In this document: positions 52,519-61,904 of the stretch, piece by piece
How positions within the stretch are numbered: the stretch's first letter is position 1
Layout: each line of letters starts with the position of its first letter
DNA from: Thalassospira lucentensis
GTDB lineage: Bacteria; Pseudomonadota; Alphaproteobacteria; Rhodospirillales; Thalassospiraceae
Assembly (NCBI RefSeq): GCF_011806425.1
Contig: NZ_JAATOV010000006.1
Location: 62,001-126,000, forward strand
DNA: 64,000 nt
Reading direction: 5' to 3'
The notes under the pieces: generated by a model
Database searches by the model: none
Seen by the model: only the letters and a program-made list of their open reading frames with translations
What the model was told of the DNA's origin: nothing
Program-made: the position numbers and the translations under genes

Positions 52519-52640
52519 GCGCTGTATGGAACCGGATGGTTTATAGAGCGTTGAATCGCTAAGGCCTTTTTAAGCGCCATATTACAGTGCAAAGACTGTA
52601 TTTGCGTTTATAGACCTCAATCAAAACGAGGGCGAACTCC

Positions 52641-54980
52641 ATGCTTAATTTCCTGACATCAGGGCTTCTTGCGCTGATTGGTCTTGCACTTGCCGGTGGT
52701 GGTGTGTGGCTGATTGTGCTGGGGGGCAGCTGGTACTATGCGCTGGCGGGACTGGCTTTTCTGGTCGCCGCCTTTTTATCGTTTAAACGCAAACCTGTTC
52801 TTTTGCCGTTTTATGCCGTGTTTCTTTTGGTCAGTCTGGTTTGGGCTGTTTGGGAAATCGGGTTTGACTGGTGGCAACTTGCACCGCGCGGCGGCATTAC
52901 GGTTCTAATCGGCTTGTGGCTGATCACGCCAATGTTCCGCAAAACCCTGACGTCGGGAAGACCGGCACCAGAAGTCAAACCAACCCGGTCATTTGTACTT
53001 GAAGGCAGTGTCGTGATTGCGATCATCGTCGCGGTCTTTTCGATGCTTAATGATCCCCATGACATTGAGGGGCAGTTGCCAACCGAGACGGTTGTCAGTG
53101 ATCCGTCCTATGGCGGTACTGTGCCAAACGATGAATGGCACCATTATGGACGCACCCCTTATGGCCAGCGTTATTCGCCGCTTGATCAAGTCACTGTTGA
53201 TAACGTCGACACCCTTGAACAGGCGTGGGTTTATCAGACCGGCGATATGAAGCGCGTCGATGATGTGCCCGAAACCACCTATCAGGTGACGCCGCTTAAG
53301 ATCGGTGAAACACTGTATCTGTGTACGCCGCACAGCTGGGCGATTGCGATTGATGCAAAGACCGGTCAGGAAAAATGGAAATTCGATCCACAGGTTCCCG
53401 ATAACACGGATCGTCAGCACCAGACATGCCGTGGGGTAACCTATTACAAAGACCCGGGTGTCAGCCAAAATGGCAAATGCACCGCACGTGTTTTCCTGCC
53501 GACATCTGATGCGCGCTTGATCGCACTGGATGCCGATACGGGTGAAATTTGCCCGTCCTTTGGCGATGAGGGCACGGTCCATCTTGAACAGGGGATGCCC
53601 TATACCCCGGCGGGCTATTATTATTCAACATCCCCGCCGGTCGCCGCCGCAGGCAAGATCATTATTGGTGGGGCCGTGAATGACAACTATTCCACGAAAT
53701 CGCAGTCAGGGGTTATTCGCGCCTATGACATTGACACCGGGGAGCTGATCTGGAACTGGGATTCTGGCAACCCAGAGCAGACAGAGCCCATCCCGGAAGG
53801 CCAGACCTATACCGCCAATTCACCGAATAGCTGGTCGGTATCCAGTGCGGACGAAAAACTTGGCATGATTTATGTGCCGCTGGGCAACAAGGTGCCTGAT
53901 CAGTTGGGCATGAACCGCAGCGAGAATGTCGAAACCTATTCATCCTCGATCGTTGCGCTAAGCCTTGAAACCGGGCAGGTCCAATGGGTCCGTCAGACGG
54001 TGCACCATGACCTTTGGGATATGGATGTGCCGGCCCAACCGGCATTGCTTGATATCACCGATGCGAATGGTCAAACGGTTCCGGCCCTTGTTGGTCCGAC
54101 CAAGCAGGGTGATATTTACGTGCTTAACCGCGAAACGGGCGAGCCGATCATTCCGGTCAAAGAAGTACCTGCACCCGGTGGGGCGATCCCCGAAGATCAT
54201 ACATCGCCAACCCAGCCGGTTTCTGATTTGACCTTTATGCCCGACCCACTGACCGAAAAGGACATGTGGGGCATGACCCTGTTTGATCAGTTGGCATGTC
54301 GCATCGCGTTCCATCAGCTTAAATATGAAGGACGCTATACGCCGCCATCCTTGCAAGGGTCGCTGATCTATCCGGGCAATTTCGGGACATTTAACTGGGG
54401 CAGTGTCGCGGTTGATCCGGAACGCCAGGTGATGTTTGGCATGCCGACCTATCTTGCCTTTACATCGCAGCTGATCCCGCGTGATGAGGTGCCGCCGCAA
54501 GGTTCGAAAAAAGCCAGCGAAATGGGCATCAACATGAATACAGGTGCGCCTTATGCGGTGAGCATGGGACCATTCCTGTCGCCACTTGGTGTGCCGTGTC
54601 AGGCGCCGCCATGGGGTTATGTTGCGGGGGCGGATTTGCGCACCGGCGAGATTGCCTACATGCATAAAAACGGCACCGTCGAAGACATGACCCCGTTGCC
54701 CTTGCCAATTAAACTGGGCGTGCCCGGCATTGGCGGGCCGATCATCACCAAGGGTGGTGTCGCGTTCCTAGGGGCGGCCGTGGATAACTATTTCCGGGCT
54801 TATGATCTTTCGACGGGCGATCAGTTGTGGGAAGCACGCCTTCCTGCGGGTGGTCAATCGACCCCGATGACCTATGAAACCGATGACGGGACGCAATATG
54901 TGCTGATCGTTGCCGGTGGGCATGGATCAATCGGAACCACGCCGGGTGATTATGTGATTGCCTATAAGCTGGCCAAATAA
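52641..54980 (+). CDS. gcd: Membrane-bound PQQ-dependent glucose dehydrogenase
   Basis: A 779-residue quinoprotein. Residues 1 to about 145 have five membrane segments anchoring it in the inner membrane. The rest is a periplasmic eight-bladed PQQ beta-propeller: HHYGRTPYGQRYSPLDQV, TPLKIGETLYLCTPHSWAIA, HQTCRGVTYYKDPG, DLWDMDVPAQPALLDITD and ASPIS-free blade ends such as GGPIITKGGVAFLGAAVDNY. It oxidises glucose to gluconate and feeds ubiquinone. Length is close to E. coli Gcd (796). No pqq synthesis genes are in the window. GAGGG precedes the ATG. Confidence 0.95.
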   Translation: MLNFLTSGLLALIGLALAGGGVWLIVLGGSWYYALAGLAFLVAAFLSFKRKPVLLPFYAVFLLVSLVWAVWEIGFDWWQLAPRGGITVLIGLWLITPMFRKTLTSGRPAPEVKPTRSFVLEGSVVIAIIVAVFSMLNDPHDIEGQLPTETVVSDPSYGGTVPNDEWHHYGRTPYGQRYSPLDQVTVDNVDTLEQAWVYQTGDMKRVDDVPETTYQVTPLKIGETLYLCTPHSWAIAIDAKTGQEKWKFDPQVPDNTDRQHQTCRGVTYYKDPGVSQNGKCTARVFLPTSDARLIALDADTGEICPSFGDEGTVHLEQGMPYTPAGYYYSTSPPVAAAGKIIIGGAVNDNYSTKSQSGVIRAYDIDTGELIWNWDSGNPEQTEPIPEGQTYTANSPNSWSVSSADEKLGMIYVPLGNKVPDQLGMNRSENVETYSSSIVALSLETGQVQWVRQTVHHDLWDMDVPAQPALLDITDANGQTVPALVGPTKQGDIYVLNRETGEPIIPVKEVPAPGGAIPEDHTSPTQPVSDLTFMPDPLTEKDMWGMTLFDQLACRIAFHQLKYEGRYTPPSLQGSLIYPGNFGTFNWGSVAVDPERQVMFGMPTYLAFTSQLIPRDEVPPQGSKKASEMGINMNTGAPYAVSMGPFLSPLGVPCQAPPWGYVAGADLRTGEIAYMHKNGTVEDMTPLPLPIKLGVPGIGGPIITKGGVAFLGAAVDNYFRAYDLSTGDQLWEARLPAGGQSTPMTYETDDGTQYVLIVAGGHGSIGTTPGDYVIAYKLAK

Positions 54981-55003
54981 ACCCAGTACATATGACTTGA
55001 AAC

Positions 55004-55037
55004 AACAAAGGCACCTGTGAACGCAGGTGCCTTTGTT
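55004..55037. terminator. Bidirectional terminator after gcd
   Basis: AACAAAGGCACCTG and CAGGTGCCTTTGTT, 14-bp perfect stem with 6-nt loop, between gcd and the convergent Sel1 gene. Confidence 0.9.
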
Positions 55038-55065
55038 TCGTCTGATGATTGTATTTCGCTTGGGT

Positions 55066-55854
55066 TTAGCCCGCGTATTCCCGTGTTAAACGGTCGCTGA
55101 CACGTTTGATTTCCTCGGGACGGAGGCGATCTTCAAGGGCCTTAAGGGCGCTTTTGGGATCCATTTTTTCTTTTTCTTCGGCGCCGGGCGGGAAGGTGAT
55201 TGGGCCGCGTGCCGAACGGTTGATCCAGTAATAGGATTGTTCGTAATTGCGCGCTACACCCCAGCCACGTTCATACATCGCACCCAGCATAAATTGGGCG
55301 GCGTGCATGTTGTTTTTTGCTGCCCGTTCGAAATAGGTGGCGGCTTCGGCGTAGTTTTGCCGTGCGCCACGCCCGTGGAAATACTGTGATCCGATCAAAT
55401 AGGCCGCGTTGCTGTTGTTGGGGGCTGCGCGCAGCGCGCGTTTCAGATACTCGGTCGCGCGGAACTGATCGTAATTTAGACCCCAGCCGTTAAAATACAG
55501 AATTCCGATATAATACAGCGCACCCGCATGATTTGCCTGTGCGGCATACATGAACCATTTGGCGGCTTCTTCGTAATCGGCTGGGCCGGTGTTGCCGCGA
55601 TAATACAGTAACCCCAGCGCATATTGCGCACGCGGGTCTTCTTTCTGTGCGGCCAAACGCCATTGGGCGCGCGCCATTTCATAATTGCCCGCCTTATAGG
55701 CGCGGTACCCCAATTGGTAGTCGCCTTCGGTGGCGCTGTCTTGGGTGGCCGTGTTGGCGTGCGCAGAGGGGGCGAGCAGCGGGGTAAAAAGCAATAAGCT
55801 TACGGTCAGGGCCGACGCGATAATGCCGCGGCGTTCAGTGGGGCTGGACTTCAA
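55066..55854 (-). CDS. Secreted Sel1-repeat (TPR-like) protein
   Basis: A 262-residue protein with a signal peptide (residues 1 to about 34, ending SAHA) and at least five Sel1 repeats, for example GYRAYKAGNYEMARAQWRLA, DPRAQYALGLLYYRGNTGPA, AGALYYIGILYFNGWGL and AAQFMLGAMYERGWGVARNY. Sel1 repeats build a helical scaffold for protein contacts in the periplasm or cell surface. The start is a TTG at 55854, since a stop codon blocks the frame just upstream and no ATG is near. 12 bp after the DUF2794 gene, so probably in one operon. Confidence 0.85.
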   Translation of the reverse strand: MKSSPTERRGIIASALTVSLLLFTPLLAPSAHANTATQDSATEGDYQLGYRAYKAGNYEMARAQWRLAAQKEDPRAQYALGLLYYRGNTGPADYEEAAKWFMYAAQANHAGALYYIGILYFNGWGLNYDQFRATEYLKRALRAAPNNSNAAYLIGSQYFHGRGARQNYAEAATYFERAAKNNMHAAQFMLGAMYERGWGVARNYEQSYYWINRSARGPITFPPGAEEKEKMDPKSALKALEDRLRPEEIKRVSDRLTREYAG

Positions 55855-55866
55855 TAAATTAACCGA

Positions 55867-56223
55867 TCAGGAATTGGATTTGAAAAGTGGGACGACCTTG
55901 CGCGCGCGTTTTTCGATGGCATCGATCACGTTGGCAATGTCGGAACTTTGTTTGATCCGTTCACCACTATGCAGGGCCAGATATTGCCCGGCGTTTTTAT
56001 GTTCCGCGCCAAGTTTGATGACTTGGAACAGTGGGGTTTCATGGGTGGAACGGAAGATGGAAAACATGGCCATGCCATCAAGGTGATCAATGGCATAATC
56101 GCGCCATGCGCCGCTGGCGACTTGGCGGGAATAGGTGTTCATGAGTTTCATCAGTTCAGCTCGGTCAAAATGAACAAAGCTTTTGGCTTTGCGGTATTTT
56201 GCCAAATCGAACAATGCGACCAT
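55867..56223 (-). CDS. DUF2794 family protein (118 aa)
   Basis: A short cytoplasmic protein: HFDRAELMKLMNTYSRQVAS, GAWRDYAIDHLDGMAMFSIF, PLFQVIKLGAEHKNAGQYLA and a Ser/Asp-rich C-terminal helix. The W-R-D-Y-A-I-D and FSIFR strings match DUF2794, a family widespread in Alphaproteobacteria with unknown function. GGAGA precedes the ATG at 56223; a longer frame upstream lacks family similarity. Confidence 0.82.
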   Translation of the reverse strand: MVALFDLAKYRKAKSFVHFDRAELMKLMNTYSRQVASGAWRDYAIDHLDGMAMFSIFRSTHETPLFQVIKLGAEHKNAGQYLALHSGERIKQSSDIANVIDAIEKRARKVVPLFKSNS

Positions 56224-56399
56224 GCTATTCTCCGGCGACGTTGACCTTAGGCGAGAACTAATCCCAATACCGATACCTATAGAGGTATTTGGTTTTAGTG
56301 CCTGTCTAACACGGTAGCGCGGATTTGCCGGGGCCTCAAGTTTCAATGAACAGTTTTACGGCCAGATGACAGTCAGATGACCTTTGTTTTCGCACCGGG

Positions 56400-56825
56400 T
56401 TACAGGCTGCGCGACCGGGTGGGCGGCCAATCAATTGTCTGTGCGCCGGTGTTATACGGGTCTGGCGTGCGGTAGCAACTGACCGCGGCCAAGGACCGAT
56501 AGCAATAAAGTGGCGGCTCAGGCACCGGATCTTTTTTGCAATAGGATTTGCCGTCAATTTTGCGAATGGTGGAGCAATCCCGGCCTGTCGACAGCGATAC
56601 CGCGTGATCGACCAGCGTTTTGTCACTGTTGATGATGCTGATCACATCAAACGCCAGATACCATTCCGCGCCGGTCAGGACGTGGGTGCCCGTAATGTCA
56701 GACATGGTCGTGCCACATCCCGTTAAGCCGCCCCCCAGCAGCGTGGCAAACAATCCGGCAAGGATGCGTTGGCGAATGACGCGCTTGGCACCGGTCCGGC
56801 TGTGGACAATTTCACGACGTTTCAT
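56400..56825 (-). CDS. Small lipoprotein, function unknown (141 aa)
   Basis: Lipoprotein signal RQRILAGLFATLLGGGLTGC with the lipidated Cys at about residue 37, preceded by a basic stretch. The mature part has TGAEWYLAFDVISIINSDKT, a helix-like start, then six cysteines (RDCSTIRK, KSYCKKD, LYCYRSL, SCYRTP) that could form disulfides, and a Pro-rich end. I recognise the general shape from alphaproteobacterial genomes but no named family. GGAG lies before the ATG at 56825. Confidence 0.78.
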   Translation of the reverse strand: MKRREIVHSRTGAKRVIRQRILAGLFATLLGGGLTGCGTTMSDITGTHVLTGAEWYLAFDVISIINSDKTLVDHAVSLSTGRDCSTIRKIDGKSYCKKDPVPEPPLYCYRSLAAVSCYRTPDPYNTGAQTIDWPPTRSRSL

Positions 56826-57343
56826 GGTGGTCTCCGTCCGATCACCGGGCAATTTTGACCGATGACATTTAAAAATCTGTTCCCTTGTCGCCAATCAAAG
56901 CAAGTAGCGTGCCGAAATGATCGGTATTTGGTATGCTGTTATGCATATGGTTGGCAATGACACGATTTTTAGCCGTCAAGGGCAGGGGCGGCGGCGGGGG
57001 CGTTGGTGTATTGGCACGACGGCGGGGGCACACATGGTCGAGGCTCAGACTTAGAATCAGTTTGAAAAATACGATCGATCGGGCGAAAAGCATCCCTGTA
57101 AACGCGCGTTCTGCGTCTGATCAGGCAATTCTTACCGGGCCTTTGTGAACGCCGTCACCGGGGCAAAGAGCGTGCATTTGCGGGGCTTAAAACATCCAGG
57201 CGGGAAAATAATCGGCATAAAGCTGTGATTGGTGTCGAGTAGACTTGACCCCTTGTATGCTGGCGCGTTAAATCCTTTCCGGAATGAATTCTGATAAGCG
57301 GGCAAGTTGCCCGCTTTCTTGTGACCGGATTGGAGCCGTTTTC
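56826..57343. other. Divergent 518-bp intergenic region with G-rich tract and hairpin
   Basis: No supported gene. It must contain promoters for the lipoprotein gene (minus) and the YfgM-like gene (plus). On the plus strand a G-rich tract at about 56979-57026 has several runs of three to five G. At 57295-57316 AAGCGGGC and GCCCGCTT form a tight hairpin 28 bp before the downstream start codon; it may act on that mRNA leader. Confidence 0.5.
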
Positions 57344-57994
57344 GTGGTTGATATTTTCCAGGAAGTCGAAGAAGACCTGAAGCGTGAACGCAGCGAAGCG
57401 CTGTGGCGCAAATACGGTAAATACGTGATTGGTGTCGCCGCAGTCATCGTGCTGGGTGTGGCCGGTCGCGAAGGCTGGAAAACATACGAACACAGCACCA
57501 GCATCGAAAATGGTACGCGTTTCGCCAATGCCATTGAACTTGCCCAATCGGGTGACGAAAACAAAGACGCCGCCTTGGCCGCCCTTGATGGCGTGATTGC
57601 CGATGGCGACGCTGGTTTTGTTGCCCTTGGTCATTTCCAAAAGGCTGCTGTTTATCTGCGTGCAGGTGCCAAAGAGTCGGCTGTGACCGAACTTGAAGCG
57701 GTTGCTGGCAACGACGACATCGATCAGGTTTACCGTGATCTTGCCGTTGTTGAAATCGCCATGAACAGCGCGACCGAAAGCAATGCCAAAGACCTGATCA
57801 AGCGTCTTGACCCCATCGCGGTTCCGGAAAATGCATGGTATTATTCGGCACGTGAACTGATTGCCATGTTGCATGTTGCCGCTGGCGAGATCGATGCTGC
57901 CAAGCCGCTTCTGACCGATATTGCTGATGATAGCGAAGCACCGTCAGGCATGCGGGCACGGGCAAACGAAATTCTCAAGGCCATTGGTGCCTAA
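57344..57994 (+). CDS. YfgM-like tetratricopeptide membrane protein
   Basis: A 216-residue inner-membrane protein. After VVDIFQEVEEDLKRERSEAL there is one membrane segment at about residues 25-42 (GKYVIGVAAVIVLGVAG), then a periplasmic TPR-like region. In gammaproteobacteria YfgM is encoded beside BamB and Der, exactly as here, and works with the PpiD chaperone at the Sec translocon. The start is a GTG at 57344 with GGAG 8 nt upstream. Confidence 0.88.
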   Translation: MVDIFQEVEEDLKRERSEALWRKYGKYVIGVAAVIVLGVAGREGWKTYEHSTSIENGTRFANAIELAQSGDENKDAALAALDGVIADGDAGFVALGHFQKAAVYLRAGAKESAVTELEAVAGNDDIDQVYRDLAVVEIAMNSATESNAKDLIKRLDPIAVPENAWYYSARELIAMLHVAAGEIDAAKPLLTDIADDSEAPSGMRARANEILKAIGA

Positions 57995-58067
57995 TCAGAT
58001 CTAAGCCGGGTTTGGTCCGACGATATACGGGCCAATGCGATGCGAGCTTGAACTAGAGGATACGGTT

Positions 58068-59402
58068 TTGACGTCACGCGCTTTAAAGTCACTTGTTTGT
58101 GTTATGGGTCTTTCGACTTTCCTGGCGGGCTGTTCTGGCTGGCTTGGGGAAGACGAAGCGCCACCGTTACCGGGCGAGCGTATCTCTGTTCTGGCGTTGC
58201 AAAGCACGGTTCAGCCTGATCTGGACCTGAGCGATCAGCGCGTGATCCTGCCAGAACCCGAGCCGATGGTCGATTGGCCGCAAAATGGCGGTTTGGCAAG
58301 CCACGCACTTGGCCATGTTGCCATTGATAATGACATCATGGAACAAGACTGGTCGGTCAGCATCGGCGATGGGTCGATGGATGATAACCTGTTGCTTAAT
58401 CAGGCGATTGTCGCACGTGGCGTGATCTTTACCATTGATGCCAGTGCCGAGGTCCGTGCCTTTGCCGCGACATCGGGCAAAGAAATCTGGTCGCTTGAAC
58501 TGGCCTCGGACGAGGATGAAGACAGCACGTTGCTCGGCGGTGGTCTTGCCTATGAAAAGGGCGTGATTTACGCAACCACCGGCTTTGCCGAAGTGATTGC
58601 GATTGATGCGGCAAGTGCAACGGTTCTGTGGCGTCAGCAAGTCAGTGCGCCGATGCGGTCGGCACCGACGGTGCGCGGCGGGCGCGTCTTTGCGATTACG
58701 ATTGATAACCAGACCGTGGCGCTTAATGCCCGGACCGGTGAAACGCTTTGGAGCCATCGCGGCGCATCCGAAGGCGCATCCTTTATCGGTGGGGCAAGCC
58801 CGGCCGTTGATCAGGGCGTTGTGATTTCGGCCTATTCCACCGGGGAGCTTTATGCCCTTCGTGTTGAAAATGGTCAGGTGATTTGGTCGGATGCCTTGGC
58901 ATCAGCCGGGCGGACCGATGCGGTGTCGGCAATTGCCGATATTCGGGGCTTGCCGGTGATTGACAATGACCTTGTGGTGGCGACCAGTAACTCTGGCCTG
59001 ACCGTGGGGATTGACCTTCGCACCGGGTACCGGGTTTGGGAATTGGAGGCCGGTGGCATTCAATCGCCTTGGGTTGCCGGGGATTATATTTATATCCTGA
59101 CCAACACAAATGACCTGATTGCCTTGCGTCGGAAGACCGGACAGGTTAAATGGGTCACAGTTCTGCCGCGTTTTGTCGATCCCGAAGACCAGGATGAGCC
59201 GATTGTGTGGACAGGTCCGGTGCTGGTCGGTGACAGGTTGATCGTGGGTAACGAGCAGGGCGAGGTAATGACTGTTTCCCCCTATAGCGGTGAAATCATC
59301 GGTAAGGACGAAGTTTCCGGACCGATTACTTTGCCGCCATCTGTTGCCGGTGACAGCCTTTACTTCCTGACCGCGGATGCCGATCTTATCGCGTATCGCT
59401 GA
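58068..59402 (+). CDS. bamB: Outer membrane assembly lipoprotein BamB-like (PQQ-type beta-propeller)
   Basis: A 444-residue lipoprotein: signal LKSLVCVMGLSTFLAGC with lipidated Cys, then repeated propeller blades (FAATSGKEIWSLELASDEDE, IDAASATVLWRQQVSAPMRS, LNARTGETLWSHRGASEGAS, LRVENGQVIWSDALASAGRT, IDLRTGYRVWELEAGGIQSP). BamB helps BamA insert outer-membrane proteins. The TTG at 58068 is chosen because AGAGGA lies 8 nt upstream and the signal peptide then begins properly; an ATG at 58035 would add an acidic leader. Confidence 0.9.
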   Translation: MTSRALKSLVCVMGLSTFLAGCSGWLGEDEAPPLPGERISVLALQSTVQPDLDLSDQRVILPEPEPMVDWPQNGGLASHALGHVAIDNDIMEQDWSVSIGDGSMDDNLLLNQAIVARGVIFTIDASAEVRAFAATSGKEIWSLELASDEDEDSTLLGGGLAYEKGVIYATTGFAEVIAIDAASATVLWRQQVSAPMRSAPTVRGGRVFAITIDNQTVALNARTGETLWSHRGASEGASFIGGASPAVDQGVVISAYSTGELYALRVENGQVIWSDALASAGRTDAVSAIADIRGLPVIDNDLVVATSNSGLTVGIDLRTGYRVWELEAGGIQSPWVAGDYIYILTNTNDLIALRRKTGQVKWVTVLPRFVDPEDQDEPIVWTGPVLVGDRLIVGNEQGEVMTVSPYSGEIIGKDEVSGPITLPPSVAGDSLYFLTADADLIAYR

Positions 59403-59513
59403 TCAGGTAAGAACAGAAGTTTTCCGCAAGGTTTCCTTGCAAGATTTGCGGTGCGCCGTGGGCTTGATGCCTTCGGCGCATATCGCCGTTTATAACGAGA
59501 GTCTGAAAGTCAG

Positions 59514-61061
59514 ATGTCGCTAAAAGTTGCCATTATCGGTCGCCCCAACGTTGGGAAGTCGACCTTGTTTAACCGTCTGGTCGGTAAAAAACTGGCCTTG
59601 GTTGACGATCAACCCGGTGTGACCCGTGACCGTCGCTATGGCAAGGGCCGTTTGGGCCATATGTCATTTGACATCATTGATACCGCCGGTCTGGAAGAAG
59701 TGTTCGATAACTCCGTCGAAGGCATGATGCGCCAGCAAAGTGAAATGGCGTTTGAGGAATGCGACGTTGCGCTGTTCCTGATTGATGCCCGTGCGGGTTT
59801 GACCCCACTTGATAACCACTTTGCCGATTGGCTGCGCAAGCGCCACAAGCCGGTCTATGTCATTGCCAACAAGCACGAAGGTGTGGCGCAGGACCCCGGC
59901 CTGTACGAGGCATATGGCCTTGGTCTGGGCGATGTTGCACCAATCTCGGCCGAGCATGGCCTTGGTATCGAATTGCTCTATGACATTCTTGAACCGCACT
60001 GGAAAGAATGGAAAGACGGCGTTCGCGAAGAAAAGAAAAAAGCCAAGCAGGCCGAAGCTGATGCCCAAAAAGAGGCAGCCGCCGAAGCCGGCGAGGACGA
60101 TGACAGCTTTGATGATTTCGACCACGAAGACGATTTCCCTGATGATGATGGTGAAACCTTCCCGTCGTTCGAGATCGAGCTGTTTGAAGATGACGAAGAT
60201 GAAAATGGCGAACTGATTGACGAAGGTCCGCGCGACAATTCGAAAATCCAGTTGGCCATCGTTGGCCGTCCAAATGCCGGTAAATCGACCCTGCTTAATC
60301 AGCTTTTGGGCGAGAACCGCGTAATGACAGGCCCGCAGGCCGGTTTGACCCGTGACTCGATCGCGGTTGATTGGGCCTATGAGGGGCGTCCTATTCGCCT
60401 GGTCGATACGGCGGGCATGCGTCGTAAGAAGAAGATTGATGACCGCGTTGAACGGCTTTCAGTCGCAGATACTCTGCGTGTGATCCGTTATGCGCAAGTG
60501 GTTGTCTTGATGCTCGATGCGACCAACACGCTTGATAAGCAGGACCTGACGATTGCACGTATGGTGCTTGAAGAAGGCCGTGCCTTGATCATTGCTGTCA
60601 ATAAGTGGGACACCGTGATTGATAAATCCGGTGTCATGCAGGCGCTGCGCGATAAGCTTGATACGTCCTTTGCGCAGGCCAAAGGCATTCCGGTTCTGAC
60701 CTTCTCGGCCTTGACCGGGCGCGGGACCGAGCGTTTGATGCCGACGGTTATGGATATTCACGATATCTGGAGCCGCCGCATCCCGACATCCAAGCTGAAC
60801 CGTTGGCTTGAAGTTGTCAGCGAACGTCACTTGCCGCCGGTTATTTCCGGGCGTCGTATTCGTCTGCGCTATATGACCCAGGCGAAATCACGTCCGCCAA
60901 GCTTCTTTATCAACTGCTCCAAGGCGGCTGAGTTGCCCGAAAGCTATACGCGTTACCTGATTAATGGGTTGCGCGAAGATTTCGATATGCCGGGTGTGCC
61001 GATCCGCATCAATTTGCGCAGCAGTGATAACCCGTTTGCCAAAAAGAAAAAGAAGCGCTAA
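59514..61061 (+). CDS. der: Ribosome-associated GTPase Der (EngA)
   Basis: A 515-residue double GTPase needed for 50S ribosome assembly. Domain 1: IIGRPNVGKSTLFNRL, DTAGLE, NKHEG. Domain 2: VGRPNAGKSTLLNQL, DTAGMRRKKKIDDRVE, NKWD. A KH-like C-terminal domain ends KKKKKR. Between the two G domains, residues about 170-240 hold a Lys/Ala helix followed by a strongly acidic stretch (about 194-238), longer than in E. coli Der (490 residues). It follows bamB as in many proteobacteria. Confidence 0.97.
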   Translation: MSLKVAIIGRPNVGKSTLFNRLVGKKLALVDDQPGVTRDRRYGKGRLGHMSFDIIDTAGLEEVFDNSVEGMMRQQSEMAFEECDVALFLIDARAGLTPLDNHFADWLRKRHKPVYVIANKHEGVAQDPGLYEAYGLGLGDVAPISAEHGLGIELLYDILEPHWKEWKDGVREEKKKAKQAEADAQKEAAAEAGEDDDSFDDFDHEDDFPDDDGETFPSFEIELFEDDEDENGELIDEGPRDNSKIQLAIVGRPNAGKSTLLNQLLGENRVMTGPQAGLTRDSIAVDWAYEGRPIRLVDTAGMRRKKKIDDRVERLSVADTLRVIRYAQVVVLMLDATNTLDKQDLTIARMVLEEGRALIIAVNKWDTVIDKSGVMQALRDKLDTSFAQAKGIPVLTFSALTGRGTERLMPTVMDIHDIWSRRIPTSKLNRWLEVVSERHLPPVISGRRIRLRYMTQAKSRPPSFFINCSKAAELPESYTRYLINGLREDFDMPGVPIRINLRSSDNPFAKKKKKR

Positions 61062-61087
61062 GCGCGTCGTTCTTTTCGACCCAATGC

Positions 61088-61126
61088 AAAACCGCCCCCG
61101 GATGTTTCCGCGGGCGGTTTTGTTTT
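61088..61126 (+). terminator. Rho-independent terminator of the yfgM-bamB-der operon
   Basis: AAAACCGCCCCCGG and CCGCGGGCGGTTTT (one mismatch) with a short loop, then TGTTTTG; it lies 26 bp after the der stop. Confidence 0.85.
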
Positions 61127-61159
61127 GTATGAGGATTAATTTTGAGCGGATTGCGGGGA

Positions 61160-61636
61160 TTACTGCCCCGGGATCGATGGTCCGTTATCAATGATTTCAC
61201 GGATATGTTCGGGCAGGTCGCTTTGGGTGAGGCGTTCTTGCATATCGGCATCTTGCGTGAAGGCAAAGATGTCGGCCAAATCCTGTCCGGAGAAATCAAC
61301 CTGATAGCCAAGGTCGGCCTGCTGAAGATGCAGCATTGCATCCGCGCCGCGCCACATGCGGGCAAAAAATTCAAACGGGTTGCGCGACTGGTTCAGGTTG
61401 GATGCATCAAGGCTGGGCGCGATATCGCCGCCCACGTTGTTGACCGAATGACAGACAACGCAGCCGCGTTCGGTAAACAGGTCCTTGCCGCGTTCTGAAC
61501 TCATTTTGGGGAGCACCAGACCCAAATCATCTTCTGCCGCGTGTGAGGCTGTCACAGGCGCGGTTAGGGCCGCAAAACCGAGCGTGCAAAAGGCTGCAAG
61601 TGAGAGAAGCTGTTTGCGATGAATGGCCGATTTCAT
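61160..61636 (-). CDS. Periplasmic monohaem cytochrome c
   Basis: A 158-residue class I cytochrome: signal peptide (residues 1 to about 33, ending SHAA), haem site RGCVVCHSVN, then MWRGADAMLH as a likely Met-ligand area and a C-terminal helix (FSGQDLADIFAFTQDADMQE). The ATG at 61636 has AAAGGGA upstream; a longer frame to 61675 lacks support. Partners are unknown. Convergent with der. Confidence 0.9.
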   Translation of the reverse strand: MKSAIHRKQLLSLAAFCTLGFAALTAPVTASHAAEDDLGLVLPKMSSERGKDLFTERGCVVCHSVNNVGGDIAPSLDASNLNQSRNPFEFFARMWRGADAMLHLQQADLGYQVDFSGQDLADIFAFTQDADMQERLTQSDLPEHIREIIDNGPSIPGQ

Positions 61637-61849
61637 ATGACGTCCCTTTGACGAAGTGGTGGGCAGAAAGCGCATGCTACCGACCCGAAGGTGCTGAAAG
61701 CAATTAATTGATTGTGCTAACAGAAATTAAGCCCAAAGGGTAGCAGCAACAAACAGTTGTTCCAGCGTTTTGGTCGACTTGGATGTCGGGTAGGGGATGC
61801 ACCGATATGTCGTTTCAGGATGCATCACGTGATTGGTGCGTCGATCTGA

Positions 61850-61879
61850 CATAAAAAAGGCCGGGAAGACCCGGCCTTT
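61850..61879 (-). terminator. Rho-independent terminator of the purF-SDR operon
   Basis: AAAGGCCGGG and CCCGGCCTTT with AAGA loop; on the minus strand six T residues follow, 26 bp after the SDR stop. Confidence 0.93.
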
Positions 61880-61904
61880 GATGCGTTTGGTGACGTGTGC
61901 GTGT

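Noticed and set aside
56933-57148. A 71-codon frame in the divergent region upstream of the YfgM-like gene
   Set aside because: Its sequence is the translation of the G-rich tract (poly-Gly, then Arg-rich) with no ribosome-binding site.
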